This document shows positions 34,742 to 45,080 of a stretch of 64,000 nucleotides of DNA, in pieces; within the stretch, counting starts at the first letter, position 1; the number at the start of each line of letters is the position of its first letter. The DNA lies in the NCBI GenBank assembly GCA_038323575.1, contig JBBQHB010000011.1:16410-80409 (forward strand), in the 5' to 3' direction. A program made the position numbers and the translations under genes. The notes under the pieces are model-generated. The model made no database searches and had not been told where the DNA came from. It saw only the letters and a list, made by a program, of their open reading frames with translations. Source of the stretch: CAINVV01 sp038323575 (lineage in GTDB: Bacteria; Bacteroidota; Bacteroidia; Bacteroidales; Prolixibacteraceae).

Positions 34742-37700
34742 ATGCATAATCAACCTACTTCAGATCCGATTCTTCAGCAGAAATACTGGAACGATGAATT
34801 GGCAATGGCTCCCGGTATGGTTCAGCTGCCTACCGATTTCAGCCGTTCACAAAACAGCGCGTTCGAAGGAAATGCGTATCATTTTACGATCAGTACAAAA
34901 TTCCTGGTAAAGGCAGGTGTTCAGGAAAAGTCATTATTTGGCCTGAGGGAAACCTTGCTGGCAGCCTTCGGTATACTACTGTACAGGTATTCTGCACAGG
35001 AAGATTTTGTTGTCGGAGTTGTTCTTGAAGACGGTCAAAAAAGCGATACCTCGTCAACCAAAGATAAACTTGTTGAGCAACTGCCTATCAGGCTGCAGTT
35101 TCAGGATACCACAACTTTTGCAGAAATCTCGGAAACTATCAAAAGAAAAGTGACTACCGCTGATGCGTACAGTGATAGTTTTAAAAAACTGTTTGGATCT
35201 TCACGTCCTGAATCAATTTACAATGTATTATTTGAATACGGACCAAAGCGGTCCGCTGTAACTGAAAAAAACGTCAATTTTGATCTTTCCCTGTTTGTTC
35301 TGGAGGGGATTGAATCGTCCGAATGTATCCTGACTTATGACACAAGACTGTTTGCTGCCGAAAGCATTGAAAGACTTGCCGGTCATTTTCAGACCATTCT
35401 GGGTGCCATACCCGAAAATGAAAATCTGCCGGTATTGAAACTTCCCCTTCTCACCGGGCAGGAAAAAAACCAGATCCTTGTTGAATGGAACAATACGACT
35501 ACCACGCTTCCGAAAGACAGATGCATTCACCACCGTTTTGAAGAGCAGGCAGCGAAGACACCCAAAGCAGTAGCCGTTGTTTACGAAAACAAAGAACTTA
35601 CCTATGCAACATTAAATGCCGCCGCTAACAGGTTGGCCCGTTATCTGGTCAGCCAGGGAGCCGGTGAAGATAAATATGTTGCCCTGTTTGTTAACCGCGG
35701 GCTGGATATGATTACCGGTTTACTCGCCATATCAAAAACCGGTGCCACTTACCTTCCCCTTGACCCGATCTACCCAAAGGCACGGCTTTCGCTGATCGTC
35801 GATGATGCCAAACCTGTCATATTCCTGACCCAGAAATCATTGACAGAAAAGATGCCGGATACAACTGCCTTCATCATCTTTTTGGATGACAGGTATGCCT
35901 ACAGGAATCAGTCCTCCGGCAACCTCGCATTCGGAAATGCCCAAAAGCCTGCTTACCTACTCTATACCTCAGGATCAACAGGAAAACCAAAGGGGGTTCC
36001 GATTACCCAACATGCAGTCGTCAATCTTGTTAATTCCATGATCAAACTTTTGGAATTTAAGGTACAGGACATTCTTTTGGCTGTTACCACCATCTCTTTT
36101 GATATCGCAGAGCTGGAGATGTACATGCCGCTTTTTACCGGTGCAACACTTGTAATTGCGACGCAGGCGACGGCTGCAGATGTGGATCTGCTTGCGGATA
36201 AAATTGAACAATGCAATGCAACCGTTTTACAGGCGACGCCTGTAACTTTTAAAATGCTGATGATCAACTCTTGGAAAGGAAAAAAAGATCTGAAACTAAT
36301 CATCGGTGGTGAAGCGCTTTCCAAAGAACTTGTGCGCGAACTGCTTCCCGTCAGCGCCGGAGTCTGGAACTCCTACGGACCGACGGAAACTGCCATTTAT
36401 TCGGTTGTGAGACACAATTCACCGGAAGATACTATCGGAGAGGGTTATGTACCTATCGGCAGGCCTATTGACAATACAACCCTCTATGTACTTAATAAAC
36501 AACTGATTCCTGTACCGATAGGAATTCCCGGCGAACTTTATATCGGCGGAGACGCTGTTTCTCCGGGCTATCTTAATCTTCCTGAAATGACGGATGAAAG
36601 GTTTATCCCAAATCCGTTCGGGACTAATCCGGATGATAAAATTTACAAGACCGGTGACTTGGTACAGTATTTCCCGGACGGGAATCTGGTTTTTCTTAAC
36701 CGCGTCGATACGCAGGTTAAAATCAGGGGGTTCAGGATTGAACTGGGAGAAATTGAATCCGCCATTTCACAGTTTGAGGGGATCAAGGACAATGTCGTTA
36801 TCGTTAGGGAAGATATTCCGGGAGATAAAAAACTGGTTGCCTATTTCATTCCTAAAGAAAAATCAGAACCAGACCTGACAGAACTACGAAAGTTCCTTTA
36901 TACAAAGCTCCCGGATTACATGGTTCCTGCTTCTTTCATGAAAATGGAGCAGTTCCCTGTTACGCTTAACGGGAAAGTTGACCGCAAAGCCCTTCCTGAA
37001 CCAATTGAAATAAAAAGCCATGTAACTGCCGGGTATGTTGAACCGAAAACCAAAACAGAGATAACGCTGTCGGAAATTTGGTCGGAAATTTTAAAATCAG
37101 AGCATATTGGTTCAACTGATAATTTCTTTGAATTAGGTGGTAATTCATTGGTAGCAACAATATTGATCTCAAGAATCAAAAAAAACCTTGGGATCCACCT
37201 GCCTTTGCGAACCATTTTCGAGAAACAGACCATCGAACTAATTGCCGCTGAAATTGAAAGACAAATAACAGCCAAAACTGAATCGGATTCAGGTTCCAAT
37301 ATAGTGCACATTGATTCGCATGCAAATATGTTCCCCCTTTCTCCGGGTCAGAAACGGCTGTGGTTTGTAGAAAATTTCGAACCGGGGGGCAGGGCATACA
37401 ACATGCCTTTTGATTACAGCATCAAAGGAGAGCTGGATCCTGCAATTCTGGAAAAAAGTATCGGTGAGCTTCTGAAAAGACATGGTTCACTCAGGACCAT
37501 CATTCCTTCTTTTGAAGGTGAACCCGTACAAAAAATACTCGAACCATATTCCTTCAGCCTGGCGGTTGAAGACCTTGAATACCTCACCGGGAAAGATAAG
37601 CAAATATCGGCAGAACAATTCTCCAAAGACAATGAGATGCACCTCTTTGATCTGGATACGGGTCCGCTGTTCATCTGCAAACTCCTGAAACTTTCAGCCA

Positions 37701-40700
37701 CCGAATGGATCCTGCTGATGAACATGCACCACATCATAACTGACGGTTGGTCTGTAAAGATTTTACTGGATGAACTGGGGTTGATTTATACTGCGCTCAT
37801 TCAAAAGAAACCTGTATCTCTCCCAGTTGTACCCGTCACTTACCCTGACTTTGCAAACTGGCAGAACAATTGGATGAAAGGAGATGATGCAAAGAAAGAA
37901 CTCGGTTTCTGGATGAAAGAGTTAAGGGGAGCCCCGGATCTGCTGCAGCTTCCGTTAGATTTTCAGCGACCAAAAAATCAAACCTATGATGGCGATGAGG
38001 TAAACTTTATTCTCGACAGCAAGACAACTGAACAACTACTGGAATTCAGTAAGCAGCACAACGGCAGTCTTTTTGTAGCACTGTTAAGCGTGTTTAATTC
38101 ACTAATTACCAGATATGCATCACAGGAGGAATTTCTGATCGGCATTCCTATTGCCGGCAGGTTATTTGAAGAGCAAGAGTCAATGGTTGGCATACTGATC
38201 AATAACTTTCCGATCCGGATCACTCCGTTGGACAACATGACCTTTCCGGAAATGTTTGAGCACACCAGGAAAAAATTCTTTCTTGCGTACGACAACCAGA
38301 AACTGCCCATCGACCGGATTGTTGAAGAGCTCAAGGTTGCGAGAACCCCTAACATCTCCCCGCTTTTCCAGGTCATGTTCAATTTGCTGGACATGTTTGA
38401 CGAAGAAATATCCCTTGCAGATGCCAAAATGGAGATGATAGACAAACGGCGGCACATCGCGCAGTTTGATCTTTCACTGCACATTTATGAAACGAAAAAG
38501 AGCCTCAATTGCGTTTTGGAGTACAACACCAATCTTTTTAAAAGGAGTCGCATTGAAAGGATGGCCGGTCACTTTCAGAATCTGGTCTCGGATCTGATGC
38601 AGAATCCCGATCAAAATATCAGGAAAATTCCAATTCTGACGGAAAAGGAGAAAAATCTGGTGCTCGGTGAATGGAATGCCACGACTGTTGATTTTCCGCA
38701 GGATAAATGCATTTTTCAGCTTTTTGAAGAACAGATTCTGAAAACACCGGATTCTGTAGCCATCAGTGACGACCGCAAAAAAGTGACTTATGCCGAATTA
38801 AATGTTAAAGCCAACAAATTGGCCAGGTACCTGCACCATTCAGGTGCAGTGGAGGGTTCACTGGTCGGCATCTGCATGGAGCGGAGCACCGATCTGTTGG
38901 TTGCCTTACTCGCCGTCCAGAAGGCAGGATGCACCTATATCCCGCTGGATCCGATCTATCCTAAAGACAGGCTTGCACTGATTATTGAGGATGGTAACCC
39001 GGCAGCGATGCTGACAGAAAGAAAGTTGCTGGAAAATTTACCGGAAACGGCTGCCAAAAATATTTTCATGGAGGAACCTGAAGCCTGGCAGAACGAATCA
39101 GGAGAGAATACAAATTTCAATGTTACACCGGATACCGTAGCCTATCTCATTTATACTTCAGGATCGACAGGAAAACCAAAAGGAGTGCAGATACAGCACC
39201 GGGCCCTGGTAAATTTCATGCTGTCAATGGCCAGGCAGCCCGGTATAACCCCCGACGACGTGATGCTTGCAGTTACTACCATCTCTTTCGACATTGCCGG
39301 ACTGGAGATGTTTCTGCCCGTTATCAGCGGTGCTTCCATTTTTGTGGCCACCCAGGAGACTTCCATGAATCCGGATCTGCTGATTCAGAAAATTGATGAG
39401 TGCAAGGCTACCATCCTGCAGGCAACTCCGGTTACCTTCAGGATGCTGAACTCAGCCGAATGGAGCGGAGCCAAAAACCTGAAAATACTTTGCGGCGGTG
39501 AAGCAATGTCCAAAGAACTGGCCTACGATCTGGTCAGGAAATGCGGCGAACTTTGGAACATGTACGGACCAACCGAGACAACAATATGGTCGACAGTTGA
39601 AAAAGTCGAAATTGATGAAAACGACAAAACAGGTTATGTCAATCTGGGAAAACCGATTGATAATACCTTTATTTATGTGTTAAACAGCGAATTTCAGCCG
39701 GTACCAATAGGCTATCCGGGTGAATTGTTTATCGGTGGTGACGGTCTGGCCAAGGGTTATTTCAACCTGCCTGAGATGACCGACAGCAAGTTCCTTCCTG
39801 ATCCGTTTGCAGGTATTCCCGGAGCCCGCATGTACCGCACGGGCGACCTGGTTCAGCAATTGGAAAACGGTAAGCTGGAATTTTTGAACAGGGTGGATTC
39901 ACAGGTAAAAATACGCGGTTTCAGGATTGAACTGGGTGAAATAGAGTCTGCACTTGGACAGTATAGTTCCATCAGGGATAATGTTGTCATTGTGCGGGAA
40001 GACAATCCGGGCGACAAAAAGCTGGTGGCCTATCTCATTCAGAAAGATAATCAGGAAACTGATATAGCCGGGTTGCGCCAATTCCTCAAAACCAAAATCC
40101 CGGATTATATGGTTCCGGTAGCCTATGTCTTTATTGAACTATTCCCGCTTACCCCTAACGGGAAAATCGACCGCAAAGCGCTGCCCTCCCCGCTTGAAGC
40201 TGAACCGCAGCAGGAAAAACCTTATGTGGAACCACAGACAGATACGGAAAGAAAGCTTGCTGAAATCTGGTCAGAAGTACTGAAAATCAAACGCATCGGT
40301 ACAGATGAAAACTTCTTCGAGATTGGCGGTCATTCCATGATTGCTGTCACACTTATGGTTAAAATCGAGAAAAATTTCGGAATGCGGTTGCCACTGGCTA
40401 TCCTGTTCGACCACAGCACCATCCATGATATGGCTTTGATCATTGACCAAAAATCCGCACCGGTCAGCTGGGGCTCTTTGGTGCCAATCAGGTCGAAGGG
40501 GAGCAAAAAACCGCTTTACCTGGTACATGGAGCCGGTCTTAACCTCTTGTTGTACACAACGATCGTTTCACATCTCGATCCGGATCAGCCGGTTTTCGGA
40601 CTTCAGGCAAAAGGCCTTGACGGTGAGGACGAACCGCTTGATACCATCGAAGCAATCGCCGCTTATTACAACTCGGAGATACGTAAAGTAGACAAAAGCG

Positions 40701-41305
40701 GTTCTTATGCACTGGCCGGTTTTTCAATGGGCGGTCAGCTTGCTTACGAAATGGCCAGGCAGTTGGTCGAAGCAGGCCAGAAAGTTAGTTTTTTGGGTGT
40801 ATTTGATACGGTATCCGAGAACGTATCAGATCTGCATATTCCATTTTTCAAACGACATTACCTCAGGATAAACAGGTTGTTCAACCAGATTATCTGGATA
40901 ATCAAAACTTTCCTGAAAATGCCGGCCAATAAAAAATCGGAATTCGTTTCACTGAAATGGCAATCGCTCAAGAAGAGAATTACCAAAGACGATTACGAAA
41001 TCAAACCGGAAGGAGTTTCAGTTGGAAAACAAAGTGAATTGCCCAAATACCTGCACAAAGTTCACAAAGCTAATTCCGATGCATTGGAGAAATACATCCT
41101 TCCGCCATATCCGGGAAGGTTACATTTATTCAGGGCCACAGATCAGAAATTCTATATCAAAGATCCTGTAAATTACGGATGGGATGAATATGTGAAGGAG
41201 ATGGTTATACTGCATATCCCCGGCGAACACTCCACCATTTTTGCACCGCCGAACGACAAAATGTTTGCAGACGCATTGCAGGAATGTCTGGATAAAAGAG
41301 ACTAA
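34742..41305 (+). CDS. Two-module non-ribosomal peptide synthetase with thioesterase
   Basis: A 2187-residue synthetase: partial condensation domain (1-230), A1 (about 262-750, LLYTSGSTGKPKG, NSYGPTE, NGKVDRKAL), carrier 1 (FFELGGNSL, about 798), condensation (about 865-1290, intact HHIITDGWS), A2 (about 1320-1810), carrier 2 (FFEIGGHSM, about 1860) and thioesterase (GFSMGG near 1992, His in GEHST). The first condensation domain begins at the KYWNDEL segment, so its N-terminal lobe with HHxxxDG is missing. Hand-read pocket residues are D-I-L-Q-I-G-S-I-Y for A1 and D-I-L-Q-L-G-M-I-W for A2. The second is close to a glycine code. ATG 34727 is an alternative start. It sits among sugar transferases, and a carrier-activating enzyme is encoded at 45077. 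Confidence 0.96.
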   Translation: MHNQPTSDPILQQKYWNDELAMAPGMVQLPTDFSRSQNSAFEGNAYHFTISTKFLVKAGVQEKSLFGLRETLLAAFGILLYRYSAQEDFVVGVVLEDGQKSDTSSTKDKLVEQLPIRLQFQDTTTFAEISETIKRKVTTADAYSDSFKKLFGSSRPESIYNVLFEYGPKRSAVTEKNVNFDLSLFVLEGIESSECILTYDTRLFAAESIERLAGHFQTILGAIPENENLPVLKLPLLTGQEKNQILVEWNNTTTTLPKDRCIHHRFEEQAAKTPKAVAVVYENKELTYATLNAAANRLARYLVSQGAGEDKYVALFVNRGLDMITGLLAISKTGATYLPLDPIYPKARLSLIVDDAKPVIFLTQKSLTEKMPDTTAFIIFLDDRYAYRNQSSGNLAFGNAQKPAYLLYTSGSTGKPKGVPITQHAVVNLVNSMIKLLEFKVQDILLAVTTISFDIAELEMYMPLFTGATLVIATQATAADVDLLADKIEQCNATVLQATPVTFKMLMINSWKGKKDLKLIIGGEALSKELVRELLPVSAGVWNSYGPTETAIYSVVRHNSPEDTIGEGYVPIGRPIDNTTLYVLNKQLIPVPIGIPGELYIGGDAVSPGYLNLPEMTDERFIPNPFGTNPDDKIYKTGDLVQYFPDGNLVFLNRVDTQVKIRGFRIELGEIESAISQFEGIKDNVVIVREDIPGDKKLVAYFIPKEKSEPDLTELRKFLYTKLPDYMVPASFMKMEQFPVTLNGKVDRKALPEPIEIKSHVTAGYVEPKTKTEITLSEIWSEILKSEHIGSTDNFFELGGNSLVATILISRIKKNLGIHLPLRTIFEKQTIELIAAEIERQITAKTESDSGSNIVHIDSHANMFPLSPGQKRLWFVENFEPGGRAYNMPFDYSIKGELDPAILEKSIGELLKRHGSLRTIIPSFEGEPVQKILEPYSFSLAVEDLEYLTGKDKQISAEQFSKDNEMHLFDLDTGPLFICKLLKLSATEWILLMNMHHIITDGWSVKILLDELGLIYTALIQKKPVSLPVVPVTYPDFANWQNNWMKGDDAKKELGFWMKELRGAPDLLQLPLDFQRPKNQTYDGDEVNFILDSKTTEQLLEFSKQHNGSLFVALLSVFNSLITRYASQEEFLIGIPIAGRLFEEQESMVGILINNFPIRITPLDNMTFPEMFEHTRKKFFLAYDNQKLPIDRIVEELKVARTPNISPLFQVMFNLLDMFDEEISLADAKMEMIDKRRHIAQFDLSLHIYETKKSLNCVLEYNTNLFKRSRIERMAGHFQNLVSDLMQNPDQNIRKIPILTEKEKNLVLGEWNATTVDFPQDKCIFQLFEEQILKTPDSVAISDDRKKVTYAELNVKANKLARYLHHSGAVEGSLVGICMERSTDLLVALLAVQKAGCTYIPLDPIYPKDRLALIIEDGNPAAMLTERKLLENLPETAAKNIFMEEPEAWQNESGENTNFNVTPDTVAYLIYTSGSTGKPKGVQIQHRALVNFMLSMARQPGITPDDVMLAVTTISFDIAGLEMFLPVISGASIFVATQETSMNPDLLIQKIDECKATILQATPVTFRMLNSAEWSGAKNLKILCGGEAMSKELAYDLVRKCGELWNMYGPTETTIWSTVEKVEIDENDKTGYVNLGKPIDNTFIYVLNSEFQPVPIGYPGELFIGGDGLAKGYFNLPEMTDSKFLPDPFAGIPGARMYRTGDLVQQLENGKLEFLNRVDSQVKIRGFRIELGEIESALGQYSSIRDNVVIVREDNPGDKKLVAYLIQKDNQETDIAGLRQFLKTKIPDYMVPVAYVFIELFPLTPNGKIDRKALPSPLEAEPQQEKPYVEPQTDTERKLAEIWSEVLKIKRIGTDENFFEIGGHSMIAVTLMVKIEKNFGMRLPLAILFDHSTIHDMALIIDQKSAPVSWGSLVPIRSKGSKKPLYLVHGAGLNLLLYTTIVSHLDPDQPVFGLQAKGLDGEDEPLDTIEAIAAYYNSEIRKVDKSGSYALAGFSMGGQLAYEMARQLVEAGQKVSFLGVFDTVSENVSDLHIPFFKRHYLRINRLFNQIIWIIKTFLKMPANKKSEFVSLKWQSLKKRITKDDYEIKPEGVSVGKQSELPKYLHKVHKANSDALEKYILPPYPGRLHLFRATDQKFYIKDPVNYGWDEYVKEMVILHIPGEHSTIFAPPNDKMFADALQECLDKRD

Positions 41306-41326
41306 AATGGAGTTTCCCCTTGAAAA

Positions 41327-42034
41327 TCAAATATTTCTGTAGATATAAGCGCCTTCCAGATAATAAATATCAAGTTCTTTAATCGGTATGTATTTGATTT
41401 TTTCAAATGCGTACTTTTCAATAACATATTTATGTAAGGCATTGACGTAAACAATCAGGATTTTACGCGGATGGGTTTCCAGCGATTTGGTTATATTTTG
41501 CATTACCTTATTCAGAATAAAGGCGTCGAAAGGATTAAAAAAGTAAAAGCAATCTGCATTTTCCGGTATTTCAAATTGTGCGGCGTCAGCATTTACAATT
41601 TCAAAGTTCATTTTCACCCTGTTTTGATCTGAAAATTTTTTCAGGTTCGTCTGAGCTGTTTGAGCAAGTTTCGGCGAATATTCCACCCCGATTTGCTTCC
41701 TGAATCCAAGTCTGGCAGCATAAACCAGTGATAAACCCTTGCCGCATCCCATATCGACTATAGTGCTTTCCTGGTAAGGCCAGTCAACGTTGTTAAATAA
41801 CTTCCTGAATATTTTTTCGCTGGAGGCCTCATATTTGGTCGCGTGTATCCTTAATTCCGCCGAACCATCCATCTCTTCAACCTGAACCTGATCCAGGAAG
41901 TCGAATTTTCTGTATTTGTAACGCTGAAAATATCGTCTGGGAAACAACAACAGAGAGCCAATAATTCCTCTTCCGCGCAAACTTAAACCTATTTTCTGAA
42001 GGTGTCTTTTGATATTGTCAATTTTTGTTCTCAT
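41327..42034 (-). CDS. SAM-dependent methyltransferase (class I)
   Basis: A 235-residue protein. An N-terminal basic helix is followed by a Rossmann methyltransferase domain with motif I IVDMGCGKGLSLVYAARLG (about 95-113), the acidic residue in QIGVEYS, and FYFFNPFDAF at the motif IV position. The family includes small-molecule and lipid methyltransferases; the substrate is unknown. It is the only leftward gene in the exopolysaccharide cluster, convergent with the NRPS and divergent from the next glycosyltransferase. It may therefore be an insertion or separately regulated. MRTKIDNIKRH at 42034 is preferred to an upstream start at 42085. Confidence 0.85.
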   Translation of the reverse strand: MRTKIDNIKRHLQKIGLSLRGRGIIGSLLLFPRRYFQRYKYRKFDFLDQVQVEEMDGSAELRIHATKYEASSEKIFRKLFNNVDWPYQESTIVDMGCGKGLSLVYAARLGFRKQIGVEYSPKLAQTAQTNLKKFSDQNRVKMNFEIVNADAAQFEIPENADCFYFFNPFDAFILNKVMQNITKSLETHPRKILIVYVNALHKYVIEKYAFEKIKYIPIKELDIYYLEGAYIYRNI

Positions 42035-42178
42035 GTAATTTTCTTTCACGGCGAAAAATACAAAAAAACAAGATCGTTTTTTCACCGCACAAATTGTTCC
42101 TTGCAGATAGTGTTAAATAGAAAGAACAATTCAATATCTTCGGATGTTATCTGATTTTACAGCTATATTTGAATAACT

Positions 42179-43369
42179 ATGGCAGCATTAACAATTGCAT
42201 TCTGGTTTTTTTTCTTTGTGGTTTTTTACACCTATCTGGGCTATGGAATCCTGCTCTATTTAATCGTTAAAATCCGCAGGATAAGTGGAATCTGCAAGAA
42301 TAGAATAGAAAATGCGGATTACGAACCGGATGTAACCTTGTTCATCGCTGCTTACAATGAAAAGGATTTTGTTGCCGAAAAAATCCGGAACTCACGCGAA
42401 TTAGACTATCCGCCCGAAAAATTGCACATGGTTTGGGTTACCGACGGATCTGATGACGGGACACCGGAGGAGTTGAAAAAATTTGAAGGAGTAGAGGTTC
42501 ACCATTTGCCGCAGCGCAGCGGAAAGATCGGTGCTATGAACCGCGGGATGCAGTTTGTGAAAACACCGGTAGTGGTATTCTGCGATGCAAATACACTGCT
42601 TGGAAAGGAATCCATACGCCGGATTGTCCGGCTTTTCAGCGACCCGAAGGTTGGCTGTGTATCGGGAGAAAAACGGATATTCAGCAAGGATACGGATACC
42701 GCAGCTGGTGCCGGAGAAGGGTTGTACTGGAAATATGAATCCACCTTAAAAAAATGGGATGCCGAACTTTACTCAGTCGTTGGCGCGGCAGGTGAATTAT
42801 TTGCTATACGTACCGGGCTTTACCAGGAAGTTGAGCGGGATACCCTGCTGGATGATTTTATCATTTCATTGCGGGTGGCTCAAAAAGGATTTACCATCCA
42901 ATATGATCCGGAAGCTTATGCCATCGAAACCGCTTCAGCCAATGTTAAAGAGGAACTGAAACGGAAAATCAGGATATCTGCCGGCGGCATCCAGTCGGTC
43001 GTGAGGTTGGGTTCCCTGTTGAATTTCTTCAGGTATGGCACCTTGTCCTTCCAATATATTTCTCACCGGGTTCTGCGTTGGACACTTGCTCCCTTCTCCT
43101 TACTGCTTATGTTGCCGGTCGGATTGGCATTGGCCTTGGAAAATGGTATTTTTACCACAGCATTTTATGCCGTATTGTTCTGGTTACAGGTACTTTTTTA
43201 CATGGCAGCTCTTTTGGGCTGGTATCTCGAAAACAAATCAATCAGGCTGAAAATATTGTTTGTACCCTATTATTTTTTCATCATGAACCTTTCTGTTTTT
43301 CTCGGATTGAAGCGATATCTGAAAGGTTCTCAAACAGTTAACTGGGAACGTGCCAAACGTGGAAAATAG
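42179..43369 (+). CDS. Membrane GT2 family glycosyltransferase
   Basis: A 396-residue transferase with an N-terminal helix (about 5-30), a GT-A domain, and C-terminal helices (about 300-375). Motifs include VTLFIAAYNEKDFV, VWVTDGSDDGTPEE, VVFCDANTLL (DxN in place of DxD), GAAGELFAIR and LDDFIISLRVAQKG. It resembles polysaccharide synthases of the hyaluronan/cellulose synthase clan. It restarts the + strand operon after the leftward methyltransferase, and its end overlaps the beta-helix gene by 20 bases. Confidence 0.9.
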   Translation: MAALTIAFWFFFFVVFYTYLGYGILLYLIVKIRRISGICKNRIENADYEPDVTLFIAAYNEKDFVAEKIRNSRELDYPPEKLHMVWVTDGSDDGTPEELKKFEGVEVHHLPQRSGKIGAMNRGMQFVKTPVVVFCDANTLLGKESIRRIVRLFSDPKVGCVSGEKRIFSKDTDTAAGAGEGLYWKYESTLKKWDAELYSVVGAAGELFAIRTGLYQEVERDTLLDDFIISLRVAQKGFTIQYDPEAYAIETASANVKEELKRKIRISAGGIQSVVRLGSLLNFFRYGTLSFQYISHRVLRWTLAPFSLLLMLPVGLALALENGIFTTAFYAVLFWLQVLFYMAALLGWYLENKSIRLKILFVPYYFFIMNLSVFLGLKRYLKGSQTVNWERAKRGK

Positions 43370-45080
43370 ACTACATAAATTTTCATTCAGATATATCAGG
43401 TTCATACTTCTTGTGCTGTTAATCAATCATCCGGTTTGTTACGGTCAGAACAAAGGATATCTTATCACCGCTGATAAAGTGCTGGTAGATGCCTTAGATG
43501 CAGCCTACAGGCAGGTTCAGGCAGGTGACACGCTTTATTTTGCATCCGGAAACAGAAATTATCTTTATATCAAGAATTTTCAGGGAAAACCCGGCCTTCC
43601 TATCGTGATGGTTAACACGGGAGGAGAGGTAATCATAGATACAGATAATTATTACGGAATCTCCATCCAGAATTGCAGGTACATCAAATTCACAGGCACC
43701 GGTTATGCCGGACAATTTTACGGATTCAAGATCAAACGGGTAACCAATGGTGCCGGAGTCGGAATCGGGTATCAGAGTTCCGACGTTGAAATAGACCATG
43801 TATCCATCGAGAACACTATGATCGGCGGATTGTATGCCAAAACAGATCCCGATTGTAATTTGGCCGCAGTCAGGGGGGAATTTACCCAGTACAATACGAT
43901 CATCCACGACAATTACATTGCCAATACCGGCAATGAAGGATTGTATATCGGAAGCACGAAATATGACGGGCAAATAGTGAACTGTAATGGTAAAGATACC
44001 TTACTGATGCCCAGCCTGCTGGATGGTGTCAAAGTCTACAGCAACACCATAAAAAATGCCGGATACGATGGTATACAGGTTAGTTCTGCTTCAAGAAACT
44101 GCCAGATCTACGATAATACTATTATTTTTGACAGTCAGAAAGCGGTGGATACCCAGATGTCTGGAATCATCATCGGCGGAGGCACCAAATGCGATTGTTT
44201 CAACAATTACATCGCCCATGGAAACGGCGACGGTATCGAATGTCACGGGCTGGGTGGAACCAGGATTTTCAACAACATTATCGTGGATGCGGGTTTGAGT
44301 TACCTGCCAAATGATAAAACAAGGATGAAGCACGGCATTTTTGTGTCCGACGTTTCCGTACAGAAAGATTCTTCCTTTTACATCCTGAACAACAACATTA
44401 TCCATCCTAAATCGGAGGGAATCAGGTTCTCAAGTATTGTCAGCAAAGGGAACCACATATCAAATAATGTAATCATCAATCCCGGAAATTTTGATTATTA
44501 CCAGAACGGAAACACCAAATTCAAAGGCAAAGACGCTTACATTATGTTTCAAAATACTGTGTCTCAGGCAACAATGACCAATAATTACCTGGCAAGAGAT
44601 GGAAATTCTGCCGGGTTTATATCCAAAAATATGGATTTACCAGGTGATTTTATATTGGTTTATGGTTCGCCACTCATTGATGTTGCCAACATCCTTCCAA
44701 AAGCAGCTGTAACATTTGATTTCCTGCACCATCCTCGTCCTTATGGGCCAAAATTGGATGCCGGAGCCTATGAATATGATCGCATATTCTCCTTTTCCGA
44801 TATTATTGCAAATAAACCAGCAAATACCAGCTGGTTAATCCGGAACCCGGTTACCGACTTATTGCAGGTTTGTCTGAAAACGGAGTCAGAGGCAGATTTC
44901 ACCACAGCCATCTATGATTTGCACGGTGCATTAGTTTCATCTTTAGGCAGATCCAGATCGGAGTTTGGAATCCGCATCTATGAAGTAAACGTATTCCCTC
45001 TGAAGGACGGAGTTTACATCTATTTAATCCGATCCGGTAAGTCCCTTTTCACCGGCAAGTTTATCAAGCTGACAAAATGA
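43350..45080 (+). CDS. Secreted right-handed beta-helix protein with likely T9SS C-terminal domain
   Basis: A 576-residue exported protein. An N-terminal signal (FIRYIRFILLVLLINHPVCYGQ-type region) is followed by a parallel beta-helix (about 60-430) with many short Asn-rich coils such as VYSNTIKNAGYDGIQVSSASRNCQIYDNTI. Such folds occur in pectate lyases, epimerases and polysaccharide-binding proteins. The last 75 residues (SWLIRNPVTDLLQVCL ... LKDGVYIYLIRSGKSLFTGKFIKL) match the type A sorting domain of the type IX secretion system, so the protein is probably delivered to the cell surface. GTG starts at 43350 and 43359 are both possible. Its overlap with neighbours on both sides ties it to the polysaccharide. 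Confidence 0.85.
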   Translation: MPNVENRLHKFSFRYIRFILLVLLINHPVCYGQNKGYLITADKVLVDALDAAYRQVQAGDTLYFASGNRNYLYIKNFQGKPGLPIVMVNTGGEVIIDTDNYYGISIQNCRYIKFTGTGYAGQFYGFKIKRVTNGAGVGIGYQSSDVEIDHVSIENTMIGGLYAKTDPDCNLAAVRGEFTQYNTIIHDNYIANTGNEGLYIGSTKYDGQIVNCNGKDTLLMPSLLDGVKVYSNTIKNAGYDGIQVSSASRNCQIYDNTIIFDSQKAVDTQMSGIIIGGGTKCDCFNNYIAHGNGDGIECHGLGGTRIFNNIIVDAGLSYLPNDKTRMKHGIFVSDVSVQKDSSFYILNNNIIHPKSEGIRFSSIVSKGNHISNNVIINPGNFDYYQNGNTKFKGKDAYIMFQNTVSQATMTNNYLARDGNSAGFISKNMDLPGDFILVYGSPLIDVANILPKAAVTFDFLHHPRPYGPKLDAGAYEYDRIFSFSDIIANKPANTSWLIRNPVTDLLQVCLKTESEADFTTAIYDLHGALVSSLGRSRSEFGIRIYEVNVFPLKDGVYIYLIRSGKSLFTGKFIKLTK

